From NCBI GenBank assembly GCA_015232165.1, contig JADGAE010000056.1:1-9368 (forward strand): a stretch of DNA of 9,368 nt. The letters are read 5' to 3'. Position 1 is the stretch's first letter, and every line of letters begins with the position of its first letter. This document shows positions 1 through 7,200 of this stretch, piece by piece. The DNA is from Nitrospirota bacterium (GTDB lineage Bacteria > Nitrospirota > Thermodesulfovibrionia > Thermodesulfovibrionales > Magnetobacteriaceae). The translations under genes and the position numbers were made by a program. The notes beneath the pieces are model-generated. The model ran no database searches. It had not been told where the DNA came from and saw only the letters and a list, made by a program, of their open reading frames with translations.

Positions 1-262
1 TCATCATCTCCCTGGCGGCCTTGTTGGTGAAGGTCAACAGGAGGATGTTGGATGGTCTGACGCCGTGTTCGATGAGCCATGCCACGCGGTAGGTGATGGT
101 GCGGGTCTTTCCCGTGCCCGCCCCGGCAAGGACAAGCATGGGGGCGGCAGGGTGTGTAACAACATCCAGTTGGGCCTGATTGAGGTCGACCTCAAAGTCT
201 ATACCCACGGCATGTCCAGGCCCACCCGCAGGACCCTCTCTTCTAATGACGTAGCCTTTCAT
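1..262 (-). CDS. UvrD/Rep-family (SF1) ATP-dependent DNA helicase, N-terminal 87 residues, partial
   Basis: This is the N-terminal end of a superfamily 1 DNA helicase; the rest lies beyond base 1. Reading from the ATG at 262-260, the Q-motif-like LNQAQ is at residues 27-31, the Walker A loop AGAGTGKT at 46-53 (Lys52 contacts ATP) and motif Ia [12 protein letters not shown] at 75-86. These are diagnostic of UvrD/PcrA/Rep proteins, which unwind DNA in repair and replication restart. An upstream stop in frame excludes a longer ATG-started protein. A GTG at 208-206 (giving [13 protein letters not shown]) would make a more standard-length N-terminus, but the MKGYVIRRE extension looks coding and resembles extensions I recall in related helicases. 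No good Shine-Dalgarno precedes the ATG. The subfamily (UvrD, PcrA or Rep) cannot be decided from this fragment, so no symbol is given. Confidence 0.9.
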   Translation of the reverse strand, partial: MKGYVIRREGPAGGPGHAVGIDFEVDLNQAQLDVVTHPAAPMLVLAGAGTGKTRTITYRVAWLIEHGVRPSNILLLTFTNKAAREMM

Positions 263-273
263 CAATGGACACC

Positions 274-301
274 ATTATAACCTTTTTATATTTCATGGTA
301 A
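274..301 (-). promoter_or_regulatory. Candidate sigma70-type promoter of the helicase gene
   Basis: On the minus strand a perfect -10 TATAAT (279-274) lies 16 bp downstream of TTACCA (301-296), a 4/6 match to the -35 consensus. Transcription would begin near 267, leaving only about five bases before the ATG at 262. This is a consensus match only. Confidence 0.4.
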
Positions 302-322
302 CTATAATTTTACGCTTCCTGG

Positions 323-363
323 ATTCCTGCTTGCGCAGGAATGACCCCCGTTGTCGCCGGGGG
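323..363. repeat. REP-like pair of adjacent hairpins between operons
   Basis: Two perfect palindromes lie side by side. ATTCCTGC (323-330) pairs with GCAGGAAT (335-342) across a TTGC loop, and CCCCCG (345-350) pairs with CGGGGG (358-363) across a 7-nt loop. They sit in the 242-bp gap after the phosphatase gene (ends at 505) and before the helicase start. The first motif, with its flanking GGA...TGAC, resembles a repetitive extragenic palindrome I recall as common in Nitrospirota and Desulfobacterota genomes. No T-run follows on the minus strand, so it is not a classical terminator, though it could still stop transcription or protect the 3' end of the upstream mRNA. I see no gene in the rest of the gap. 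Confidence 0.6.
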
Positions 364-504
364 CAGGCATACCTGAAAAATGAATATTATTGCCATTTTC
401 GCGAAACACGTCCCCGACTTGAACAGGGAAGGTAGCGAGAATTCATGCCTTTGAAACATAAGATAAATCCCCGGCATGCTTTTTAAAGAGGATACGTTAT
501 TTCT

Positions 505-2277
505 TTACATAGGCCAGTGAAATATCTTCTCTTCTTTATCGAGGCCTTTGAGGTTGAACTTTCCAATTGCCACAGCCCTGGTACGTGTTTGCTGCTCAAG
601 CATGTTCCAGAAGGCCTCGGTCATAAGGACTATTTCTCGCTTGTTGTGTGTGGTCAGGAGGGCGGTGACGTTTTTTTCCTTGTGCCGGAGGTCTTCAAGC
701 GAAAACACGGCGTGAGCGTTTCTGCCGGTGCGCTCACCCTCCTGCGTCAGACGGACCGAGCCCCAGTGTAGGGCAACGCATATCTGGACGGGGAATTTGA
801 TGTACTTGGCAAGCCCTGCGGAGAGCTTGGTGCCCGACTTCAGGGCATCCTCGGCCGCACCAAAGGTCGCAAAAAAGCCGTCGCCCGTGCACTTCAGAAA
901 CGGATGTTTTTCGTTCTGCAACGACCTGTCAAGCATCTGCCCAAGGGCAGAGACCACCTTGACCAGTTGCGTCTCACCACCCTTGACCAGACGCGTAGAG
1001 CCTACTATGTCAACGACTAATAGCGCCTCCGTCCTCTCCTCAAAGAACTCACTTGGTGGGATAAGGATACTGCCCTCTGTTGTGTAGGCCTCGTCGATCA
1101 AAGACTCCTGTTGAAAATCAGCCCCCGCCGGTATCACCCCAATCCGCGTCCGCCCCATCGATAACCACGATGGGACCGGCAGGTCAACTATGCCCTTGAT
1201 CCTGCGACCGTTTAAGTAGGTGCCGTTACGACTGCCAAGGTCTTGTATCTTTAAGCTGTCACCATCCACCGATATTATACAGTGACTGCGCGAAACGGTT
1301 CTGTCATTTTTCAACGCCAGGTTGTTACCGGTACCCCGGCCTATTGAAAAAGAAGGATAACTAACCGGCAGTAAGAAGTCGGAGGGCTGCTTGTCAAGGT
1401 TTATAACAAACCCAACGGGTATGGCCATGTCCATGATATTGCCCTTGCCTGAACCCAACTCCTCGGTTTCCGAGATGGCAATGATGTCGTCCGTGTCTTC
1501 ACTGTGGCGGGGAATTCCCGATTCGGTTTGATCGTCCTGACAGTCCACCAGCACTACGGTGATGTTATCCATGCCGCCCGCGTTATTAGCGCTATCGATA
1601 AGGGTCTGACATGCCGCCTTGTTATCGCGGTACTCACTGATGATGTCCATAATCGTCTTGTCGGTCAGCATACCGGTCAGTCCGTCGGAGCACAACAGTA
1701 TCCTGTCCCCCGGTTTGAGGTCAAGCAGCATTGTTTCGGGCAATGCCTCACCCGCCATGCCAATACACCTGGTTATCTTACCCCGTGCCGGGTGAGTGGA
1801 TGCCTCCTCGGGTTTGATCTCACCGGAGTTGATGAGCACCTGTATGACCGAGTGGTCCATGGTCAACTGCTTAAACTTCCCTTTGCGCAAGAGGTATGCC
1901 CGACTGTCTCCCATGTGGGCAAGAAGCGCCGTCATCTCTCGTACGAGCAACAATACCACCGTTGCCCCCATCCCCGATAACCCGGGCTTTGTCTTGCTTA
2001 TAGAGCGCACCTGTTCGTTAAGTTCCGTCAGGGCCACGTTTAATTGTTCGGTGGCCTTTGGCGTATTAAGCGCCGTGACATCCTTCATTCGTTTATTGAG
2101 TAAAAGTGGCAACATCTCAACGACCAGTCTTGAGGCCAGGTCACCGGCCGCATGGCCGCCCATGCCATCGGAGACTATGTAGACCCCCTTGTCCGGGTCA
2201 ACCGACCAGTTGTCCTCATTCCTCTTTCGTATGCGCCCCTTATCCGTCAGACCGGCGTGGCTAATCATATATGTCAT
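505..2277 (-). CDS. PP2C Ser/Thr phosphatase - FHA - class III cyclase-like fusion protein
   Basis: A predicted cytoplasmic protein of 590 residues with three modules. Residues 1-245 are a PP2C (PPM) metal-dependent phosphatase with its acidic ligands intact: Asp22 in RNEDNW, Asp37-Gly38 in SDGMGG, Asp124 in MGDSRAY, Asp198 in CSDGL and Asp237 in GMDNIT. Residues about 300-380 are an FHA phosphothreonine-binding domain (Gly313-Arg314, Ser329-Arg-Ser-His332, Asn351-Gly352). Residues about 415-590 resemble class III nucleotidyl cyclases (Asp423 in VVDIVGSTRL, Lys462 and Asp466 in KCTGDGFF, and a typical end GKFNLKGL), but the transition-state Asn and Arg positions hold His522 and Ser526. It probably dephosphorylates targets of the kinase encoded just upstream. 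The ATG overlaps the kinase stop (ATGA) and has GGAGG seven bases before it (2289-2285), which supports this start and translational coupling. Phosphatase activity is well supported; cyclase activity is doubtful. Confidence 0.93.
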   Translation of the reverse strand: MTYMISHAGLTDKGRIRKRNEDNWSVDPDKGVYIVSDGMGGHAAGDLASRLVVEMLPLLLNKRMKDVTALNTPKATEQLNVALTELNEQVRSISKTKPGLSGMGATVVLLLVREMTALLAHMGDSRAYLLRKGKFKQLTMDHSVIQVLINSGEIKPEEASTHPARGKITRCIGMAGEALPETMLLDLKPGDRILLCSDGLTGMLTDKTIMDIISEYRDNKAACQTLIDSANNAGGMDNITVVLVDCQDDQTESGIPRHSEDTDDIIAISETEELGSGKGNIMDMAIPVGFVINLDKQPSDFLLPVSYPSFSIGRGTGNNLALKNDRTVSRSHCIISVDGDSLKIQDLGSRNGTYLNGRRIKGIVDLPVPSWLSMGRTRIGVIPAGADFQQESLIDEAYTTEGSILIPPSEFFEERTEALLVVDIVGSTRLVKGGETQLVKVVSALGQMLDRSLQNEKHPFLKCTGDGFFATFGAAEDALKSGTKLSAGLAKYIKFPVQICVALHWGSVRLTQEGERTGRNAHAVFSLEDLRHKEKNVTALLTTHNKREIVLMTEAFWNMLEQQTRTRAVAIGKFNLKGLDKEEKIFHWPM

Positions 2278-3848
2278 AGAGCACCCTCCAATGCCCGCTT
2301 TAATCCTATTGCAGTTTTAAACCTAATCTCAGGCTGGTCTATCAGTGCCTCGTCAATGACCTCAGCCAGCCTCTTTGGGATATTGGGGTCTCTCTTCTGT
2401 ATCGGTACCGCACGGCTCTGTAGCACTATGTACCAGGGGTCCTTACCCTTTGGAAAGTCTCTAGGAAACTTACCCGTCAAGAGATAGTACAATGAGGCCG
2501 CCATGGACCACACATCAGCCTCCGGCTTGGAATACTTGAAGTTTATCACCTGCTGTCGCGACATAAACACGGGCGTACCGGCAGCAGAGCCGGTCCTGGT
2601 GTAACCGCTTAAACCCGCCGCATCAAATGCCTTGCTCAGACCAAAGTCCGCTATCTTTGCGATACGATTTGGCCCGGTCCCGTAGAAAAAGAAATTCGAC
2701 GGCTTTAAGTCCCTGTGCACAAGCCCCTTTAGGGTCATGACACGACCATCGGTCAGCTTAACGTTCGGTATCTCAAGGTTGTGGGCATAATCCAGACCGT
2801 CAAGGGTCTGAAGGATAATCTTCATGGCCTCGTCAATCGAAAACTTTCCGCCCATTTTAAGCATCCATTGGTCAATGCTGCCGCCGTCACAGAACTCAAG
2901 CGTAAAATAAAATATCCCCTTCCAACTGCCATAATCGAGCATTTGCACCACGTTCTTATGCTTGAGGTACCTGGTGTAGTCAACTTCCCTTAGAAACCTC
3001 TCCCGCGACTGCTCGTTTACGGCCACCTCTGCAAGCATTACCTTGAGGGCCACCTTCTCTACCGTGCTGTTGTTGGTTGCCAGATAGACTACGCCCATGC
3101 CGCCCTTTCCAAGCTCTTTTATTATAGTATAGCCCTTGATCTCCAACAGACGCTCTTTAACGTCCTTGGATGTCATCAGCCCCGACAACAGCTCCTCTGA
3201 CCTGGAGGCACAGTTGTCACATACGGGGGGGTCTCCCCTGGCCGCAGCCACATCCCTGGGTATCTCCTTGCCACACTGCACACAGTTTACTGCGGGTTTG
3301 GGTGTCGGGGGTTTGGGCAATACTTGTTTGGGTACTGCTTGTTTGGGTTCCGGGGGCTTGGGGGCTGCCTTTTTTACAGCCTCCTCCTTCCTTGCGCAAT
3401 CATCGCAGACATAGTGGTTGGCTCCGCGCTTGTTTTGTTGAATCTTATCCCCGGGTATCTCCTTTGAACATACCGGGCAGAACTCTACCGTGCCTAGCTC
3501 CAGCTTAAAGATAGTGCTGCCCAGTCTGACTTCGTCGCCTTCCTTGAGGTCGTATTCGGGGAAGAAGTGTTCCGACTTGTCAATGACCTTGGCCCTGTCT
3601 CGCTGCCCTATCTTGGTACCATTGACGTAGGTGCCATTGAGACTGCCAAAGTCCCTGACCCTTATCCCGGGGGGATTGATGTCAAACAGGCAGTGGTGCC
3701 GCGAGATCGTTCGGTGGTCTTCGTCGTCAGGCAGCCTCGGGTAACAGTCCACACCCCTTCCGACGATACAGATAGTCCGCTCGTTAAAGACATACTCCTT
3801 GCCCTTGAGCTTCCCCTCCGTGACCTTGAGTATGACCTTAGCCGGCAA
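2274..3848 (-). CDS. FHA - double zinc ribbon - Ser/Thr protein kinase
   Basis: A soluble Hanks-type kinase of 524 residues from the TTG at 3848. The FHA domain spans about 3-120 (Gly30-Arg31, Ser49-Arg-His-His52, Asn71-Gly72). Two four-cysteine ribbons follow: CPVC/CDDC (Cys124, 127, 148, 151) and CVQC/CDNC (Cys189, 192, 210, 213), separated by a Pro/Lys linker. The kinase domain, about 240-524, has the glycine loop GKGGMG (247-252), Lys269 in VALK, HRDLKPSN with catalytic Asp380, and DFG with Asp401. The usual APE segment reads MSRQQ, so the structural Glu is Gln432. No membrane segment is visible, unlike PknB. A TTG at 3893 also has a fair ribosome site and would add 15 residues, but FHA homology begins right after the 3848 start, which has GAGGTG four bases upstream. 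It overlaps the phosphatase gene by 4 bp; the two probably form one operon controlling reversible phosphorylation. Targets are unknown. Confidence 0.92.
   Translation of the reverse strand: MPAKVILKVTEGKLKGKEYVFNERTICIVGRGVDCYPRLPDDEDHRTISRHHCLFDINPPGIRVRDFGSLNGTYVNGTKIGQRDRAKVIDKSEHFFPEYDLKEGDEVRLGSTIFKLELGTVEFCPVCSKEIPGDKIQQNKRGANHYVCDDCARKEEAVKKAAPKPPEPKQAVPKQVLPKPPTPKPAVNCVQCGKEIPRDVAAARGDPPVCDNCASRSEELLSGLMTSKDVKERLLEIKGYTIIKELGKGGMGVVYLATNNSTVEKVALKVMLAEVAVNEQSRERFLREVDYTRYLKHKNVVQMLDYGSWKGIFYFTLEFCDGGSIDQWMLKMGGKFSIDEAMKIILQTLDGLDYAHNLEIPNVKLTDGRVMTLKGLVHRDLKPSNFFFYGTGPNRIAKIADFGLSKAFDAAGLSGYTRTGSAAGTPVFMSRQQVINFKYSKPEADVWSMAASLYYLLTGKFPRDFPKGKDPWYIVLQSRAVPIQKRDPNIPKRLAEVIDEALIDQPEIRFKTAIGLKRALEGAL
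3288..3347 (-). repeat. Four 15-bp tandem units coding a Pro/Lys linker in the kinase
   Basis: The linker between the two zinc ribbons (residues 168-187 from the 3848 start) consists of four five-residue units: PKQAV, PKQVL, PKPPT, PKPAV. At DNA level CTTGTTTGGGT recurs on the plus strand at 3323-3333 and 3338-3348, exactly 15 bp apart. The array is in frame and may vary in copy number between strains. Confidence 0.65.
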
Positions 3849-3852
3849 GAGG

Positions 3853-3858
3853 CACCTC
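3853..3858 (-). promoter_or_regulatory. Ribosome-binding site deciding the kinase start
   Basis: GAGGTG on the minus strand ends four bases before the TTG at 3848. A rival site, AAGGTG (3903-3898), stands four bases before the TTG at 3893. I prefer the inner start because recognisable FHA sequence (PAKVILKVTEG) begins there and the 15 extra residues look non-conserved. Confidence 0.5.
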
Positions 3859-3978
3859 GGCGCCCGAGACGGTTGCCAAAGCCCATAGCGCAACCGTCAC
3901 CTTCTCACAGAATGGGCAATCGCATGTAGTCAATTCATCCCTGGTATGAATGAAAACACCTCAAGCAAAACCTAATCT

Positions 3979-4015
3979 TCTTACAATTATGAATGAGCAC
4001 TAGCATCTTACAATT
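3979..4015. repeat. Direct repeat TCTTACAATT, candidate operator
   Basis: The 10-mer TCTTACAATT occurs at 3979-3988 and 4006-4015 in the same orientation, start to start 27 bp. The copy at 4006-4015 lies over the expected transcription start of the candidate promoter, a place where a repressor would act. No binding protein is known to me. Confidence 0.4.
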
Positions 4016-4019
4016 CTCT

Positions 4020-4049
4020 AATTTAGCAGACATTGTGATAACATGTCAA
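4020..4049 (-). promoter_or_regulatory. Candidate sigma70-type promoter of the kinase-phosphatase operon
   Basis: The minus strand carries a perfect -35 TTGACA (4049-4044), an 18-bp spacer and TAAATT (4025-4020), a 4/6 match to the -10 consensus. Start of transcription would be near 4012, directed at the kinase gene. Confidence 0.45.
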
Positions 4050-4100
4050 TAGTGTATCCTCTCAGACCACGGGGTAAATTTGTTCTACGTTATAATACCA

Positions 4101-4132
4101 AAGGAAAAGAAAGAAAGGGGCGGCTCCGCCCC
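4101..4132 (-). terminator. Rho-independent terminator after the binding-protein/histidine kinase operon
   Basis: On the minus strand a GC hairpin (GGGGCGGAGCCGCCCC, 4132-4117) is followed by a T-rich tract TTTCTTTCTTTTCC (from 4116 down to about 4101). It lies about 120 bases after the histidine kinase stop at 4256, in the right orientation to end that transcript. Confidence 0.65.
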
Positions 4133-4147
4133 CCTTCAGAACCCCCT

Positions 4148-4173
4148 GCAAGGGGACCAGTCCCCTTGACCCC
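4148..4173. repeat. Palindromic 26-bp repeat, copy 1
   Basis: AAGGGGAC (4150-4157) and GTCCCCTT (4160-4167) form a perfect 8-bp stem around CA. The full 26-bp stretch is identical to 9042-9067. Each copy lies next to a GGCGGCTCCGCC hairpin and 3' of a histidine kinase gene, so it may belong to a spread composite terminator. Confidence 0.75.
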
Positions 4174-4255
4174 ATTATTTCACACTCAATTATCATGCCT
4201 GAAAAAACCTATGTCATTTCAGTATACCATGAAATATAAATAACGTAGAACAAAT

Positions 4256-7200
4256 TTACCCTGACTTTACCGGCAGCCTGATACTAAATGTTGATCCCGC
4301 GTTGGGCACACTGTGTGCTACTATGCTACCCCCGTGACGTTTGACTATCTTTTCGCAGATGGCCAGTCCCATCCCCGTGCCTTCGTACTTTTCCTTGCTT
4401 ACAAGACGCTGAAAGGGCTTAAACAATCTGTCGAGGTGTTTTTCGTCAAAGCCGATGCCGTTATCGGCCACTATGATCTCACATTCTTTATCGCTCCAGG
4501 ACGTTCCTGGTTGAGCAACAATGCACTTGACCGACACCACGGGCGGGACGTCCACCCTGTGGAACTTCAACGCGTTGCCAATGAGGTTCATAAACAGTTG
4601 TTGCATCTGCAATTTATCGGCGTCAATGGTTGGCAGCGGGTCCACCTCAACGCGTCCGCCGGACTTTATCAGGCGTGCCTCCAGGTCTGACAGCACGTCC
4701 TTTATGATTTCGTTTAGATCGGTGGGGGAGAAGGGTTTTGCCCTGGTGGTTACACGCGCGAAGTTGAGCAGGCCGTCGATGAGGGTTTGCATCCGGGCTG
4801 CCGCACCCTGCATACGCGACAGATAATCTAACCCCTCCGCCGGGATACCAGAGGAGTGCTTGTCTTTCAGGCGGTCTCCAAAGGCGATGATCTTTCTCAG
4901 GGGCTCCTGCAGGTCGTGTGAGGCCACGCTTGCAAACTCCTGTAGCTCCTCGTTACTGCGTTTGAGTTCCCGTGCGTGTAGCGAAAGTGAGTCCTTCATC
5001 TCCACCAGCTCGCTGATGTCCGCAAGCAGGGCAAAGGCGCCGGTTATGACACCGTCCGTGTCCTTTATGGCGGAGATGTTTATGCGGCTGTGGAATCGTC
5101 TGCCGTCATGCCTCTTAAACGTGACATTTGACGCTACGCTGTTGCCGGCCTTTAAGACGTCGACAAGATTGTTGACCAGATCGTCGCCGTCCTCTTCTCC
5201 GGCTACGAGCAGGGGGGCTGTTTTAGGGTCGCCGAGCCGTTGGCCTATAATTTCGGCCTGTGTCATGTTGAGCATCAGACAGAGGGATTCGTTGACCTCG
5301 ATGATGTGCAGGTTGCCGTCTATCTCGAAGAACCCCTCGGGGGTGGTGTTGATTATGTTGTGGTACTTCTCTTCCGACTTCCTGAGGGCCTCTTCAATAC
5401 GTTTGCGTGCGGTCATATCGATAGACATGCCGGCAAGCATCCTCTTTCCGGTTTCGTCCTTAAACGGGAACTTTATGACAAGCCACTGGTGTATACCGTC
5501 CTCCTGCCGAAAGGTCTCCACCAGGTCAACCGTCTTGTTGACGGCCAACACCATGTCGTCGTGGGCGCGCACCTCGGTGGCAGTATCGGGCGGGAAGAGG
5601 TCGAAGTCGGTCTTGCCCACGATGTCGTCTATCGTCATGTTTGTAAAGCGTGCTATCTGTTCGTTTGCGTAGATGTATTTACCGGCATCGTCCTTTATGA
5701 ATGCCGCCATAGGCGAGTTTTTCATAAAGCTGAAGAACATCTCCTGGGCGTATTTCAGCTTGCGTTCCGTGAACCTTCTCTCAAGTATACCCGTAAGCGT
5801 GTTTGCTATGGCCAGGAGAAAGCCCTCTTCCTGGGGTTCCCTGACGTGTCCGGCCACAACGTAGAGGTTGATGACACCCATGACCCGCTCACCTGATATA
5901 ACCGGCACACAGTAATGGCCATGCTGTGCAACGTTGTCATATCGTATATCGTGGAGATCATTTATATCGGACACAAAGACCACCTTTTTCAGACTGGCCG
6001 CCTTTCCACAGACGCACCTGCCAAAGGGCAGTTTCGAGCATGTTAATACCTGCTCCTCAAAAAACCCGTGTGAGGCCACCATCTCAAGCACCCCCGGGTC
6101 ATCGCCTACGAGGAAGATACACCCCTTGGACTGGATCGACAGCCAGGGGATTGAGAGTATCACACTCAGGATGCGCGACAACTGCTCTGCCAAAGGCAAT
6201 GGCTCCAGGGCTATTGTCAGGACGGAGCTTATAACTCGCTGGATATCGTAGTTGCGTCGCAGGAGTTCTTCGGTCTTTTTGCGCTCATATATCTCAAGTG
6301 AGAGCTGCTGGTTGGCAAGTGAGAGTTCGCTGGTGCGTTTTTCGACCCTGACTTCGAGGTTTTCCCTTGCCCGCTTGATGGCCTCTTCGGTCTGTTTGCG
6401 GCGAGTGATGTCTCGTATGATGGCGATTGAGAGCTGCTCACCGCCTATGTCAACGGAGTTTACAGCCACCTCTATGGGGAAGAAAAAGCCGTCTTTGCCT
6501 TTTGCCGTCATCTCAAAGACCCTTGGTTCGGTAGGGTTGTAAAACTCACCGACATTGGCGCTATCCCCCAAAAAGGTCCCAATGTTAAGCGCCATCACCT
6601 CATCCTCCGTATAGCCAAAGAGCTTCTCAGTGGCAGGATTTATGGATAATATCTTTGCATCTTCATGGAGGGTTACAATGCCCATTGGGATGTTGTCTAT
6701 GATAGTGCGTACACGTTGTTCGCTCCTACCCAGTTCCACGGTCTTTTCAAACAACCGGTCTTTTGTCAGCCGCATCTCATCAAACAATCGAAGGAAACGT
6801 CCCTCAAGCATGGCCAGTTGGTCCGAGCCTTTGCTTGCCGTAAAACCGTTTACTCCCAGGACGTCCTTGGAAAACTCCTCGATGCGCATGTTCACGCTTT
6901 TGATGCGTCTCATCATATAAAACAAGACCGTCATAAATGACAGTATCAGCGTTGCGGACATGAACAACCGGTGTCTCCTGTCCTCGGACAGGATTATCAG
7001 CTTTAACCTGTTGACCTCATTGCTGGATATCAGAGATATAAACTGCATGGAGGTGTCGGCCTCCCCGTAGTCAAGAAAAGACTTGCCCGTCATCATATAG
7101 CGATCCTTCAGGGAGTCAATGGGCGTGCCTGCAGGTAAGACGTCCGGGATGTTGCTGCACAGAAGCCTCTTGGTAAAACTGTCCACAAGCACCACGGCCT

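Larger units (their letters stand above)
3849..4071. other. Leader and promoter region of the kinase-phosphatase operon
   Basis: This is the gene-free stretch between the kinase start and the MITE-like segment. It holds a candidate promoter (4049-4020), a repeated TCTTACAATT (3979-3988, 4006-4015), two alternative TTG starts with ribosome sites, and the 12-mer GGGCAATCGCAT (3914-3925), which recurs at 8953-8964. The implied 5' untranslated leader is about 165 bases, long enough for post-transcriptional control, but I recognise no riboswitch. Confidence 0.5.
4072..4261. mobile_element. MITE-like 190-bp segment with perfect 22-bp terminal inverted repeats
   Basis: Positions 4072-4093 (starting GGGTAAATTTGTTCTACG) are the exact reverse complement of 4240-4261. 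The pair encloses 146 bp with no convincing gene, a terminator hairpin and the palindrome at 4150-4167. The right arm covers the last codon (GGG) and the TAA stop of the histidine kinase. Size, perfect terminal repeats and lack of coding capacity fit a non-autonomous miniature transposable element. I see no clear target-site duplication, so a structural role as a very long-range stem in the mRNA 3' end is the alternative. Confidence 0.5.

Noticed and set aside
444..484. CATGCC/GGCATG inverted repeat followed by a T-run on the plus strand
   Set aside because: The stem is only 6 bp with a 23-nt loop and the T-run is on the strand that carries no gene; it is not a credible terminator for the phosphatase operon.
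505..3893. Type VI secretion or anti-phage context for the kinase-phosphatase pair
   Set aside because: No secretion, toxin or defence genes are present in the window; the neighbours are a helicase and sensor kinases, so assignment would be speculation.
4043..4243. 66-codon plus-strand frame across the kinase leader and MITE-like segment
   Set aside because: It runs through the inverted repeat, terminator hairpin and palindrome, has no ribosome site, and its low-complexity product simply reflects the repeats.
4860..5896. Long plus-strand frames (218 and 270 codons) opposite the histidine kinase
   Set aside because: They are antisense shadows of a gene with clear PAS, GAF and HisKA motifs, and show no recognisable domains or start signals.
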